Source: Saxidomus purpurata (taxonomy: Eukaryota > Mollusca > Bivalvia > Venerida > Veneridae). Taken from it: DNA of 64,000 nucleotides. The stretch covers positions 351,086-415,085 of the forward strand of contig JAFMSR010000028.1 of the NCBI GenBank assembly GCA_022818135.1, written 5' to 3'. The position numbers were made by a program, and so were the translations under genes. Under the pieces are notes generated by a model, which did no database searches, had not been told where the DNA came from, and worked only from the letters and a program-made list of their open reading frames with translations. This document shows, in pieces, positions 26,015-38,384 of the stretch (the first letter of the stretch is position 1; each line of letters begins with the position of its first letter).

Positions 26015-26420
26015 TTTGGCTCTATACGTAATATTCCTTATAACGTTGGAATACATTGCAATAATACTTCGTCTGGTGAATCGCCGAAAAAATACTTTCA
26101 ACTGTGGCCATTCTGACGTTGTTCAAAAAAATGTACGTAAGATTTCGAAAGTCAACCCGGTGAATCAGAGAGAAATGGCACATAAGCTTGGTGTCTAATA
26201 GGGAACTGTACATCGAATTATTACTAGTATTTTTTAAGAAAAGCTGCGGAAAAGTGTAAATGTTGTCCAGATTATAAAGAAACGTACCAGATCTTGAAGG
26301 TTGTATCTGAAGTTACGTGGTGGACAATGGAAAGACTTTGTGACTCTCGAATCATGGTCAAAACGTTGTAGAATGATTTACAATTGTGACGGATGAGATG
26401 TAGAGCAATAATTGCTACAA
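26015..26420 (+). pseudogene. Tc1/mariner-type transposase fragment, N-terminal HTH region
   Basis: The plus strand keeps VRKISKVNPVNQREMAHKLGV at 26136-26198, the conserved recognition-helix region of Tc1/mariner-like transposases. After a stop, GTVHRII follows at 26204-26224. This order (basic segment, REMA..LGV, then GTVHRI) is the usual one for the paired-type DNA-binding domain. Downstream sequence to about 26420 still resembles the linker but carries stops and shifts. No DDE catalytic domain was seen. It is inactive. Confidence 0.62.
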
Positions 26421-27689
26421 TAAACGTGCATGTATACAATGTGTAATGTTTTACTGATTTGTTTTATTAAAACATAAATTGGGCACCTATCGTATATATG
26501 TAACACATTGTATTACGTGTGCAAAGGCCATCATAGATCCATACATTTGATTATTGAATTATTAGCAGTATCAAGATATCTGTATCATTGCTTCCCATTG
26601 TACATTTTATGTTGCTGTTTTCATTCAATTAATTTAATGAAGGTACAGTAGGCTGGTGTCAGCTTCCTCGTGTTGGCAATGGTATTGTAGACTGTCTCCA
26701 CGAAGTGTCAGTGTCACCTTTGTTGATGCTGTTTGTCTGTTGCATACACTGAACATCGTACCCTGTACCTTTGATGAAGTTTCTAGACTCATCAAATATG
26801 GCAAATCTTGTTCACATTATTTGTGACACATACTCGTAAAATACATCCACAATAAATTGTATTAAACACTTATGATGGGATAGGAGCAATTAGATGGTAT
26901 ACTCTGTTATGGTAAGACACCAAACAACTGGGAAAAGGCACTTCAATCACCAGCCTTCAAAAGTGTACCATTTCTGTTATTTGTATAAAATGGTTTAATT
27001 TAAGTGTCACACACAAAGTCAACAACATTCAACAGTCTGCAGTTGATTTTAACGATGAGTGTAGAAATTTCTTGGTATGTTGTTCAATATAAGTAACTGA
27101 AAACAAATGTGACACTGACACTTTATACAGTATTTTGAAGATGACAAATGTGTTACCCTAAGAACAAGGTTGGTCACTAGATAAGGGCTTGTACAAAGTA
27201 ATTTGGCTCGAAAGTGACCAAAAACCGTAATGCGTTGTTGACCTTCTGAGAGCGGAAGTGATGCACACTGAATGCAATGACAACTTTGTTGATGATGACA
27301 CTATAGCAAACGACGAACTAAACAGTAGTGACTCAAGAATAGATAGATAGATCCTAAAGGAGAAAATATATTTTTTGCTTAAACTGCTTTTGAAATACTG
27401 CTTTAAAGAAGTGAAAGAGACATAAACATAGCATTAATGTCCGAGGTTTTGTATATTCATTTACATTATATATCAGAAAAAGCAGATACATTTGCAAGGA
27501 CCTGTTCATGCAATGGTGAAACTTTTCATATATTACACTACTTTGAACAAGACAGTAATGGTAATTAACATCGCTCACATGGCTACCATTGGCTTTATAC
27601 AATATCAAAAACAGCTTCGTAGACAAAAAACTACAAGTACAATACACTAAAACTCCAAATTTAGCTAACAAGAAAGTAAATCAGTAGGT
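26421..27689. other. Intronic stretch, nothing recognised
   Basis: No coding domain is recognised, including in the minus-strand ORF at 27354-27671. A short inverted pair (GTGTCAGTGTCAC near 26706 and GTGACACTGACAC near 27109) may mark a decayed element. Confidence 0.4.
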
Positions 27690-28110
27690 AAAGTGACCCC
27701 GGTGCCAAGATGAATGATTGAAACAGTCGTTGTACAGGACCACTAGGAAACCCTTCAAGCCAAACATCTAAGCTGAGACTGAGCCTAGTGGTCTGAAACA
27801 AGAAGATTTTAAAATATTTTACAATCAAGTGAACCCCGAACGGGGTCAAGTTTGAACCGTGGGCCTGATTTGAACTTACTACTAATGCTACATGCAAAAT
27901 AACCAACCTCAAGATCTTGTTGTTTCAGAGAAGAAATTTATGTAAAATCATGTGACCACCACGCGACTGTCAATTTTGACCCGGGGTCATTGTTTGAACG
28001 ATCTTGCTAGGGGCATACAAAGCAATGTTGCACACCAAAAAGCTGCTCTGAGTCTTGTGGTTTCTTTGAAATTGGTTTAGTATAAGATCTTGTTCGAAGC
28101 AAACAAAAGA
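27690..28110 (-). repeat. Minus-strand copy of the CTTAGATATTT tandem repeat family
   Basis: On the minus strand this region carries the family landmarks AACCACAAG/GACTCAGAGC, TCAAATCAGGCCC/AAACAATGACCCC and GACCCCG..GGGGTTCAC. This is the order seen in the plus-strand copies at 19220 and 35345. At least two units are visible. Confidence 0.6.
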
Positions 28111-28696
28111 CGACAAACGCCGAACATTCATCGATCTTGAAAGCTTACATAGGCATTTCCAACCACTTTTGCTAAAACCCCTAGACATGTTTCTCACATA
28201 TTGTGTAAAATGCAAGCAAATACTTGTATACTAAAATCAGCCATCTAATTACACTTTTATTCAATCGATGGCATACCTTATGCAAACAAATATAACACAA
28301 AATGTTATATTAAAATTATATCAGCCCTAGAATTTGACTCGTAACATTAACGCATATATTTTCATTTTAAGGCATTGGTTTACCTAACCACTTCTGCATT
28401 ATCCTTTTAAATAAAGACATAAAACTCTACCACAAATACATACATTCAAATTTAAGAGACAACATTTGTCAATTTAATAAATTCAAATCTAATTTGTATA
28501 GACTTTCCATTTCAAACATGGGTTAGGCGAAAGAAACTGGTTCTTTTTCCTAAAAAGGTTGGAAAACACAACTCAATTTAGGACATCAACAATAAATAAA
28601 AGTAAGCTGTATTTGTAAATAAATGGCCCTTAGCTCTTGGACTAAAGGTATAATTTGAAATTTACATTAAAAGCTATCCATATAGTTCACATTTTA

Positions 28697-28979
28697 TTGC
28701 TGTACATGATTCCTACCAGTTATCGGGCGCTACCAGATCTGCGGGCGTTTTTATGTTTCGTACCGCATAGGCTTTATACCGTACTCAAGGTCCTAGATTA
28801 CGCAACCGTGTCACTAGGACGATTGTTCTTTCGGTGTAAGTGATTAAATAGGAAACTCAAACTTCTCATATTTGTTAAATATCCCGCTTAAATCACTTCT
28901 CTATTGTGTTACTTTTAATAACCTAAGCTGCCAGCAAGGGGTTTTTTCCGATTTTATTGCGCATGCGCTGAGATAAAAG
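28697..28979 (+). repeat. Dispersed 285-bp repeat, copy 1
   Basis: It matches, in inverted orientation, the segment at 47598-47888. Shared stretches include GATTCCTACCAGTT, TCGGGCGCTACCAGATCT, GTTTCGTACCGCA, GGACGATTGTTCTTTCGG, ATTGCGCATGC and TGAGATAAAAGC. No ORF is conserved between the two copies, so this is a non-coding mobile repeat. Confidence 0.78.
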
Positions 28980-31106
28980 CCGGGGTTTAGTTTGTAAAGG
29001 TACACTGAATATCGATATTGCAGAAAATATGAACGAAACTATGTCGGATATATAATTATTTGAATAAAAATGTGTAAAAGTAAGTATATTCAAGAAATAC
29101 AATTTTAACATAAATAGACCGTGTAACGGATGAGGCGTAATATAAAATCGATATGAGATAAGTAGTTTTAAATAAGATGGTAGAAAGCAGTTGTCAGAAT
29201 TGGTCGAGTGGTTACGATCATAGTTTGTCATCCACGCGGACAGGTTCACAAGACGCTAATTGTTTTATTTTGGCTTCCCCTTTTTTCCTTTTTTAAGGAT
29301 CAGCATGAGAAAGAAAAATCATTACTGTTCATATTCCATCCTTCTGAACATGAACACTACAAATGTAAATAATGCAAGTTAAATGGTGTGTATCTTGAAT
29401 CGAATATACTTATATTTATTGGGGTTTTTTTTTTCGTACATGTATTTAAAATAGTAAAACAAGCACTAAACATCTTTGTTGGGAATAGTGCTTTGCACAA
29501 AGTTGAGTGCCCGATAATTGGTTGCCCGATGTGGCTTTAAAGAGAGAAATTGTACCCCTTTTCTGACCTCGTTTATAAACAAGCTGTGGACGCTGTCGCT
29601 AAACTGACAAGTTTACAATGTCATCACAATACCTAAGTTTATCCTTGGAACATTTTATGGGTTTACTAGTATTTGTTGCTACAATAAATACAAAAATGTT
29701 CATTTTCCGCTAAAAATCAGTAGGGAAAATCTACTGGTCAAATACCAACCTCGCTACCAACTATGAGATCACAAGCCCAATGGATTTCTAGCTATTTAAC
29801 ATAATAGATCCCGACCTTTGTCTAGTGACCTAGAGATCAATTCAGTTTTAACTTACTGGTATAGAGCAACCGTTCCACGAGGTCTGAGGATCAGTGTTAA
29901 AATGATTCTTTTTGAGTTATTGAAAATTTTATGTAATTTCATGGGCATGGTCAGTTTTGATCACCGGTAAAGTATGTAGATGACTACTAGTCATTTCTTT
30001 TTTGCTAAAGGCTACTTAACATCTTGTTTTAGATGTGTGTACTGCAGGAAAGGGATTTTATTGTTTACATTCACAAGTCTATGTAGGAAGTGACCCGGGC
30101 AGAATATGGTGTGACTCTGCGGTGCATGATTTGAACAGACTTTAAAAATTTTCATCACCATTGCCAAGCACTTTCATAGAAGCTGTTTGAAGCAATCTAT
30201 TGAAGGACAGATCATACGTCACCATGAGCACTTAGTTGCATGCACCTCACCAACTAAGTTAAATGCAATACTACCACTTAGGGAAATGCAGCACCACCTG
30301 AACAAATTGACGGGAGTCTAAATGACACAAAATATGCTATATTTCAATGAAAATTTATGTATGATATATTGATATTAGCTGTTAAGCATTTGAGCTTTAT
30401 GTGACCCAAGGTCAAGAGAAAATAACTACATAAAGGGGTTATACGTTTAACAAAACCAAAGATGTACAACTCAATACAAATCAACATTTACGTGAGTTAC
30501 AGTGAGTCTACGAAACGCCATCTTTTATTGAGAGTCACTAGTTTTATCACAAATATATTCTAACAGCGCCATTGCAGAACACTTTTATTTTGCAATGACA
30601 AACTGCATAAGATGTTTTGCGGAGCATTTCAATTCAAATTACATAAAAATTGGATTACAAAATGCAGTTACCGTTTAACCGTCTTTAGTCACGACCGGAA
30701 TTCAAGGCTAAATAACAAATTACACTTTGCCAAGTGTAGAGGCGATATGTAATTAATTGTGCTATGATGGTACTTCTGGACGGACAAACCTTTCGATGTG
30801 TACCGTGTTTTGATTTTCTATTACACAGAGGGGAAAGAATTGATTGTACATGAACACTTTGTTACTTCCGGGATATGTTTTACTGCAGATATTATGTAAA
30901 CGTCATGTGTTTCATTAAAAGGACATACCCTACATATAGCAGATTATATTCTCGAAACATAGATAATGAACGTTAAATGATAGATTTTTAAAGAACAACT
31001 AATGGCTAAATAAGACTCATTTTACAATGTTCCACAATTAATCAATATATAAGTCTTCTGTAAAAAATCGCTATCCACCCATGAATTGTACAACAACAAT
31101 TCTACA
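28980..31106. other. Intronic stretch, few signals
   Basis: A weak tRNA-like patch (TTGGTCGAGTGGTTA..GGTTCAC, 29198-29252) may be a SINE head. At 29930-30150 there are faint words of the GACCCGGG..ATGATTTGAACA repeat family. Nothing else is recognised. Confidence 0.35.
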
Positions 31107-31108
31107 TA

Positions 31109-31691
31109 CCGTATATCGTTTTTTAGAGTATCTAAATAAGGGAATCTAATTTTTGCGATTTCAAAAAAGTTGATATTGATTTTCGCGGGTTTTAACTTCG
31201 GGCGAAATTTACCATGACATCGTTTGATAAATGATAAATAAAGGGAAATCACTGTGTGACAGTGCTATAAATCGGTATCCCAAACTGCGCCGGTTGTATT
31301 ATTTGTTTGCTAAAATAAACAAAATATAGTAAAACATCATGTTTGTGTATTGAATGTTTTAATGCTCATTTATCTTTAGAGGTTAGTATTTAACACCTGT
31401 CCTGATATTGTTTCAGGTAAATAACAGACACCTTATTTAATATGATAATGTTCATGTTAGATAATGTGCTAGTCACATATACATGTAATTATTGCAACTT
31501 TCGATATTGAGTATCAGTTTTATGATTACACCAGTATGCAAACTGATTGTAGAAATATAAGCAGTGCGAAAATAAATAATTTCGCGAAATGTTGTACTAA
31601 ATGTTCGCTGATTTTAAAGTTCGCGATTTTCTTTGCTGGCGAATATAGCGAAAACTAGACACACGCGAAAAAAAAAAACCCCGATAAACGG
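31109..31691. mobile_element. 583-bp MITE with CCGTATATCG/CGATAAACGG ends
   Basis: The left end CCGTATATCG (31109) and right end CGATAAACGG (ending 31691) form short imperfect terminal inverted repeats, each flanked by TA. The inner ends carry repeated GCGAAA/TTCGCG words (TTTTCGCGGG on the left; TTTCGCGAAA, AGTTCGCG and ACGCGAAAA on the right). No transposase is present. Confidence 0.6.
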
Positions 31692-31693
31692 TA

Positions 31694-32814
31694 AATTATG
31701 AATTGTTTTCGATTCAACCCCTGATTTTATCTATAGTGACCGGAATGCATAGCTTAAACTTTTAGATTAAGTTGCAATACTTCCGAATATTCTATTATTT
31801 ATGTTTTTGAGGCTATTTAGTTTATACATTGTATCAGTTATAGGGTATGTCCCTTTAGCGTGAACTTTAAAAAATTTCAAGTAAATGTGACAATAATTTC
31901 ATTTTATAGAAATGGTTCGATTTTTCAGTTGACGCAATAACGGTTCAAGCTACAAATCAATAGTATCGAAAATCAATGTAACGTGGCATCGAGAGTTGAC
32001 TGCGAAAAGAAATTTGCATTTTATGGTATCGTCCAATGTTTGGAATGTATAACAATAGGATATATACATATGTGATTATGTCAAAATATAAACCTGGGAG
32101 AAGTGTTACGGGGATTTTTATTTAAATATGATATTTTTAAATTAATGACCTCACTGTTAATTTTGAAAAATGACGTCAATGTGTTAACAAAAACTGAAAA
32201 CAAAGTCAGTGTAAACGAAATCGACACATTAATCTAATTAACTAGACGTGTGTCAGGGTAATTTCTGTTTTGAATTGTTTTTTGTTTGTTTCCCTAGGCT
32301 ATTAAAGTACAGATTTGGATGCGATCAGGCACTTTATACAGTGGTTGAATCAACCAAACTTCTTGCAAGGGGTTTTATGCATGAATTTATATTCATGTAA
32401 CATACAATTTTGATTTACCGCTCAAAAAGTGTGAAGCGATTTTCTCGTAGAATTTGCATTGAAATCAAACAAGCTAACCTGATCACGAAGTGAGCTTTAA
32501 GGATATAATATTTGAACGTCCGTCCGTCGGTCTCATTTCTTTGAAGGTCAAAGTCAGATTAAGAGGTTAGAGGTTTAAAAATGCTGCATATATGTCCAGA
32601 TTGTAACATATGTTCAAATGAATTAGATGAACGTTTAGCACATGAAAATATAAAGCATTGTGGGCATGTACTGGGTCCACATGGTCAATGTCACATAGTG
32701 TGTGATACCGCATTCACGGCATTCGTCACCTATGTGAGACATCTCTTTTTGGATATTTTGTCAAAAATGATTATCCGCTACTTATAAATTATGTTATTTA
32801 CGTTTTCGTTTCAG
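31694..32814. other. Intron upstream of the transmembrane exon
   Basis: No coding signal is recognised. At 32470-32570 a fragment (CGAAGTGAGCTTTAAGGATATAATATTTG then CGTCCGTCCGTCGGTC) belongs to the same broad class of CCGTCCGTC-containing dispersed repeats as 13165 and 44110. The sequence ends with the acceptor of the exon at 32815. Confidence 0.4.
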
Positions 32815-32934
32815 GCCAGGGAAGAACAATTAGTGACGGTTTGTCAGATGATGCAATTATCGGCATCGTAATTGGTTCTATTATTGGAACTGTAATCATC
32901 GTGTGTATTTGCGTCTGTTGCTGTTTCAAATATT
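32815..32934 (+). CDS. Transmembrane exon of gene A
   Basis: This exon encodes the juxtamembrane segment and single membrane-spanning helix of a type I membrane protein. The acceptor is TTTCAG ending at 32814 and the donor GTAAGT begins at 32935. It is phase 1-1 and compatible with the phase-1 exit of the exon at 18322-18547. The peptide begins with a polar stalk (GQGRTISDGLSDD), followed by about 24 hydrophobic residues containing small-residue motifs (GIVIG, GSIIG). It ends in a cysteine-rich stretch CVCCCFKY, typical of the cytoplasmic face and of palmitoylated juxtamembrane cysteines. The GxxxG-like spacing may favour helix packing. The introns on either side are about 14 kb upstream and either 184 bp or 11.8 kb downstream, depending on which terminal exon is used. 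Confidence 0.75.
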
Positions 32935-33118
32935 GTAAGTAGCTGTTTGGGCAATATGTTAAATTTTGGTCTTTTAATATTGACTGCATAATGCATGTAC
33001 TCTTGGAAACAGATAGTATTAAAAGCAGGTTCGAGCCCAGCAATGTCAGTCATTAATCTTCATTTTCTGAAAATGTGTGCTTTACCTGTCTTTAATTGTT
33101 TCAATATTTTTTCTGTAG

Positions 33119-33228
33119 TTCGGTATTACAACTTGGAGACAAAAATATTGAGGCATACTGAATCAACAAATCTTATTTTCTTCAGCTTGATTCTTAATCT
33201 TTGGCGTTTATTTAGAGGAACATCTTAA
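33119..33228 (+). CDS. Candidate terminal exon (tail version 1) of gene A
   Basis: A long pyrimidine tract ending TTTTTTCTGTAG at 33118 gives a strong-looking acceptor only 184 bp after the transmembrane exon. Read in phase 1, as the transmembrane exon requires, the frame is open for about 35 codons (starting FRYYNLETKI) to a TAA at 33226-33228. The first part is polar and plausible as a short cytoplasmic tail. The second part (LIFFSLILNLW) is hydrophobic and less convincing. AATAAA occurs at about 33901. It could be a genuine alternative last exon or a chance open frame after a decoy acceptor. Confidence 0.4.
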
Positions 33229-33289
33229 TATATGTATATAAAGTTATCATATCCCTTATAAGAATATACGATATTTTGATTTAAATGTC

Positions 33290-33790
33290 AAGGACGCTCA
33301 CCGTTGGTTTCCAGCCATTTTATGTCAGGCGCACCTTTTCGATCACCGGGTAAAATAGTACTCAAAGTTATGCTTTTGTGACCACCCAAAGTTCGTCAGT
33401 ATGTCGTATGTCTGTCTTAACGTACCTAATGAACTGATTAAATGCCACATTCTATCAAGAATATTGGTCAAAATGTGTGTCCTCTAGGCAAAGTTTGAAA
33501 CTTACTAAAGGATGTTTAAAAATTAGGTCACCAGGACTCCTATCCCATGTCATGGAAATGAATCAGAATAGTTGTCCTGATAATATCTAGACCTAGTTCG
33601 AAACCACGTCACATGGGTTGAAAACTAGGTTACAAGGTAAATTCAAATGAAAACATTGTTAACACTCTAGAGGTGATATTTGGACCCATATTGTCATGAA
33701 AATTAGTCAGAATGTATGTCCTAATGATTTCTAGGTCAGATTTGAAATTTTAGTACACTTTGTTCTAAGTTTGATCTGTTCAATGATTTA
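33290..33790 (+). repeat. Diverged copy of the 145-bp GTTAACACTCTAGAGGT tandem family
   Basis: Words GGTCACCAGG, TTGTTAACACTCTAGAGGTGA, AGTCAGAATGTATGTCC and GATTTCTAGG recur at about 145-bp spacing. They match the cleaner array at 36600-37110. Confidence 0.6.
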
Positions 33791-35344
33791 AATCTTATTC
33801 CACCATTAAATACATTGACACTGTGTTTAACGACTACATGGCGCTATTTGATAGAACTTGTAGAGCATTGAAAAATCTCAATTTACATAGTTACACGGAT
33901 AATAAAACAATCGGATAACTGAAAATGATGTGTTGATTTGTTTAGTATATAGTAGTAATAGTACATTTCATGTGCGTATCTATTAAGGCATTCTAATTTT
34001 ATGCCCCTTTGCATATGACGTTTGTGGAGCAAACTCCTCTTTCAGTTATGAAAGCATTAAAATGAATATTAATAAACATTATTACCGTGAATAGTAGTTT
34101 TGCTTAACACAGTTTTAGTATGTATCCGATGTCAAGGCGTTAGGGTTATACCCCTTCAAAAATAAATATGTTATTAATATTTCATGTGTCATTGGTAAAT
34201 TGTGAAGCAAACTCGTCTGTCTGTTTTAAGGGGCTTTTAATGAATGTGGATACATGATTCGAAATTCATTTTGACAGAACAATTGGTTCTTTGTATCTGG
34301 AGAACCTAGTTAATTTTTTTGTAAAATGGTAGCCAGAGTAATTTCTGCTACAATACGTTACAAGTCGTAATCATAGGACATGATTTTCATCTTTCATACG
34401 CATGCTTTTAATGAAGTAGTCATGTCCATGCTATTTCAAAAGTCAGCCTAGCTGTTACAAAGTAACATACTCTGGACACAAATGTAGGTCCACTACTTTA
34501 TACCCAGCCATAACATTTTCCTGTTATTTACCACCGTAGCCAACTATAACTGTTAATATGTGACTAAGCGCCATTCCGGATGTATTTTATCACGACATCG
34601 GTAGTTCTAGTATTTTTATCCGTACACCCGGCAAGTGTGTAAATATTATGTTCAAAATTTTTTACAAGTATTTATAGAGATAGTCATGTCCCTGCAAAGC
34701 AGTCATTACGTAAATTGGACAGAATGTTTGTCTTGATAAGTTCAAATTCGGGTTTTAAAGTAGTCATGTAAAAATAAATCTATGTTATCGGGGAAAATGA
34801 TTGATAAAAATTGTAAACATAATCCACAGTGTGTTACCAATCGTCTTTAAAATAAAAACAATTTTTTTAGTATTATGAATTGCAGTTCTTGTGTCACGTG
34901 AGGGCAGAAACTTGGTAACCCGTACAATAATAGAACGTTCATGTGAACACTCTAGAAATGATGTTTTGCACCGAACCATACATTCATTTAAAGAACTATT
35001 TCCACCGTCTATGCCTATTGTTAATCATTAGTATGATATAGACGATAGAAAAACTGTTTTGAATAACTTTATGATTCTCTTAAGACGAGACAGCACGGTT
35101 GTGCTTAACAGTTTTTACGGTAATTTCTTTGTAAACAAAACATCGTGTGATTATAGATAGATAGATGCTTGCTCTCCTCTGTGGAGTATATATGCAAATC
35201 TGAAGATTTACGCTTCCAAATTATAAAGCGTTACAAACGCTTTTGAAATTCCAATATCAACATATAGCGTAGTGCCGTAAAACCAAGTTCACCTACATTT
35301 TTTTCAGTGGATTATTGCAAATTTCTACCTAGATTTTTACTTAT
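33791..35344. other. Intron or 3' flank with decayed repeats
   Basis: Fragments such as TTATGCCCCTTTGCATATGACG with GTGGAGCAAACTCCTC (about 34000-34060) and a second GTGAAGCAAACTCGTC (about 34200) mark another dispersed repeat. No gene was found. Confidence 0.4.
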
Positions 35345-36118
35345 TCGCTCACGTGGCTTTGCCAGGGTGAGCTTTTCTAATGGATGAGTGCCCATCGTCC
35401 GTCAACATTTTGATTCAAACGACATCTCCCCTGAAACCACTAGGCCAATGTTGATGGAACTATGCAAAGATGTTCCTTGCATAAAGCTCTACCACAATTG
35501 TTCAAAGAATTTCATTCCATGTAGAACTCCGGTTGCTATGGCAAAAAATAGGAATAACTTCAAAAATATTCTCTGAAACCACAAGGCATAGAGCTTAGAT
35601 AATTGGCCTGTAATCAAAATTGACCCCGCCCGGGGGGTCACTTTGTTTTACATAGGCTTATATAGGAAAACTGTTTTCTTCTCTGAAACCACAGGGCCTA
35701 GAGCTTAGATATTTGGCATGTAGCATTGCCTATTTGACCTCTACCAAGTTTGTTCAAATCATGACCCCTGGGTTAAAACTGGCCTAGTCCGGAGGGTCTC
35801 TTAATTTAACACAGGAAAAAGCCTAGAACTTAGATTTTTATCATGTAGCATTGCCTTGTGGACATTTACCAAGATTGTTTAAATCATGACACCGGATGAA
35901 AATTAACCCTTCCCGGGAGGGGGTCACTTGATTTTGCATAGGCTTATATAGGGAAAACTTCAAAAAAACCAAAGGCCCACAGGCAGAGCTTATATATTTA
36001 GAATGTTACTAAGCTCTATGTAGTGGACTTCTACGAATTATGTTCAAGTCATGAACCCTTGTATTATTGGCAATTGATATACAGGTTAGCGATAAAAGGC
36101 CATCTTGACCCTCTTGTA
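35345..36118 (+). repeat. Best copy of the CTTAGATATTT tandem repeat family
   Basis: The copy starts near TCACGTGGCTTTGCCAGGGTGAGC and has about four units of 110-155 bp. Each unit has GAGCTTAGAT..TTGGCATGTAGCATTGCC, TTGTTCAAATCATGA and CCCGCCCGG-like GC-rich words. It ends with GCGATAAAAGGCCATC..CCCTCTTGT at 36091-36117. The same ending closes the repeats at 37158 and 48420. Confidence 0.72.
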
Positions 36119-36586
36119 TTGTTGATAGTAGCCATTAGTTTTACATTTTAGGTATTAGTATTTCATTGTCGACAATTTTATTTTTTCAACGGTAACCGCG
36201 GGCAAGCAGCTTTAACAATAGATCAATCAGGTATAAGCAGTTTGTCAAAAGCAACGTGTTCCATCTTAGAGATGCACATTCTAAAACATGATATAATAAA
36301 TAAATTTAAGCTATAACTAAATACGTTAGTGTAAAACATCTTCCCGAAACCTTAACGATTCACTTAGAGAGAAGCAGTAAAGTTGGCATAAACATGTGTT
36401 GTAGTGCCGTTAAACTTTTATTATATAGCTGTTTTCAATATTTTGGTGATACTGAAATATTATAAAGCAGTGTGGATGACCCACGAGACTTTTTGGTAAA
36501 GGCGACGACCCAAAGTCTGAACAAATCGTCTCGATTCAGGTAGGTGTTTTAACGATATCTTACTTAATACTGTTTTTTTCTGTTTA

Positions 36587-37158
36587 GCTCACCTGAGCTA
36601 GCTCCTTTTCAGCCCAAATATCCTGGAAATATGTCAGAAAGGTTGTTAAGATGATTTCTAGCCCAAGGTCGAATATGGGTCATCTGGGGTCAAAAGCTAG
36701 GTCACAGAGCCCAAAAATGGAAAAACCTTGTTAACACTCTAGAGGTTACATTTTCAGCCCAAATATCCTGGAAATTTTCAGAAAGATTATTTCTATGATT
36801 TCTTGCTCAGGTTTCAATATGGGTCATCTGGGGTCAAAAAATAGGTCACGGAGACGAATATAGAAAAAGCCTTGTTAGTAATCTAGAGGTAACATTTTTA
36901 GCCCAAATATCCTGGAAATTTGTCAGAAAGGTTGTATCTATGATTTCTAGCTCAAGTTCGAATATGGGTCATCTCGGGTCAAAAACTTGGTCACAGAGTT
37001 CAAATATGGAAAAACCTTGTTAACACCCTAGAGGTATTATTTTCAGCCCAAATATCCTGTAAATTTGTCAGAAAGGTTGTTTCGATGATTTCTAGCAACT
37101 TTGTTAAAAACAGTTGTACTCGGGCGAGCGATAAAGGGCCATCATGGCCCTCTTGTTT
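36587..37158 (+). repeat. Tandem repeat, four units of about 145 bp
   Basis: AGCCCAAATATCCTG begins at about 36611, 36756, 36900 and 37044, giving a period of 144-145 bp. Each unit also has TTGTTAACACTCTAGAGGT-like and GGTCATCTGGGGTCAAAA-like words. The block opens with AGCTCACCTGAGCTAGCTCC and ends with GAGCGATAAAGGGCCATCATGG then CCCTCTTGTTT, so it is a complete mobile unit rather than a plain satellite. Confidence 0.8.
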
Positions 37159-38362
37159 AGCAGTAACACTTCCATAAAGAACTCGGATGAATCACGCTGT
37201 TCTAAAATGTTTAATTTTTTTGTAAATCCTTATGAACTGTATCATCGGATTGTGAAAATATCGGTTAAGTGCACGGGTCCTCGAACTACAGTAAAACTTC
37301 GTTAACTCGAGCATCGATAACTCGAGAACCCCGGATAACTCCAGGACTCCTGTCGGTCCCGGCGATCTGGCTTATATGTTTAACCAGATACTATCGATAA
37401 CTCGAGAATCGATAACTCGAGAACCCTGGATAACTCGAGGAACACCTGTGGTCCCGCCAGGTAGATTTCTTACTAAATTACCTGCGGCAACTCGAGGTCA
37501 CTGATTATCAGATTTTTTTCACCTCCGATGGCGCATCATTATTTTGACACGTCATGGGAAAATTTTCTATTGTTAATTGATTGTTCTCGTTAATTATCGA
37601 TTAATCGGCCGTCCAGTAGCTAAAGTGTATAAAATGTTATTCGCACATTTAAATCGTCTTAAATCATGTGTTATTACAGGCACTTATTACTTTTATTGAA
37701 TAAGAAGAAAATCAAGAAATTATGTTTACCGGTGCAATTTTCCATATAACTGCGTTATAGATCTAAGTGTTTAAAAAAAAAAAAACAACGTCAAAATACA
37801 TTCTAAACAATGAATAAATGACTTATTTGTTTGTTTGTTTTTCAATCGTTAAAACGTGCCCTAAAAGTAAAGTATTACTATTTGTTTATTCCATCATCTT
37901 GCTGTCATTTTGATATAACATTTAGTGGTGCATGCATGTAACTTGTCAGATTGTTTTCTCTGACTTTCTGTCTTGCAGTAAGACATACTTTGCTCCTTTT
38001 ATGCCTTTTTCTTTCAGATTTTGATATCGTTATGTAACCTACACTATTCGTTAATGGCTTCTCAGATTAGTGTAAATTTTTCATCAAATTTCAGTGTAAA
38101 CATGTTAGTTGCATATTATAATTCTGACTCTCCAAAACACATCTTTATCAAATCAGTAAGTGAGTTAAAGGAAAATGATCAATTCGAAAATGCAGATTAT
38201 AACATTACTATATGCATATTTTACTAAAAGTTAACTTTAATGAGTTAGTAACATTAACATTGTATTATAATCACTTTGCTTGTTTAAATTCTGAGCCTCT
38301 AATATATAATTGTGTTAACCTCATTGTTTCATTTGTATATAAAATGAGTGAATAAACGGAAT

Positions 38363-38384
38363 TTGACTTGACTTGACTTGACTT
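38363..38384 (+). repeat. (TTGAC)n tail, possible LINE 3' end
   Basis: GAATAAACGGAATTTGAC is followed by four TTGAC-type pentamers. Many invertebrate non-LTR elements end this way, so 37.8-38.38 kb may be a LINE 3' UTR. No reverse transcriptase is visible. Confidence 0.35.

Noticed and set aside
29198..29252. Possible tRNA with TTGGTCGAGTGGTTA and GGTTCAC
   Set aside because: A-box-like and B-box-like words are present but the arms do not form a cloverleaf; at best a decayed SINE head.
32581..32787. Cys/His-rich ORF just upstream of the TM exon
   Set aside because: The spacing of CxxC and His pairs does not form a convincing zinc finger, no splice sites fit the gene frame, and it lies in intron sequence.
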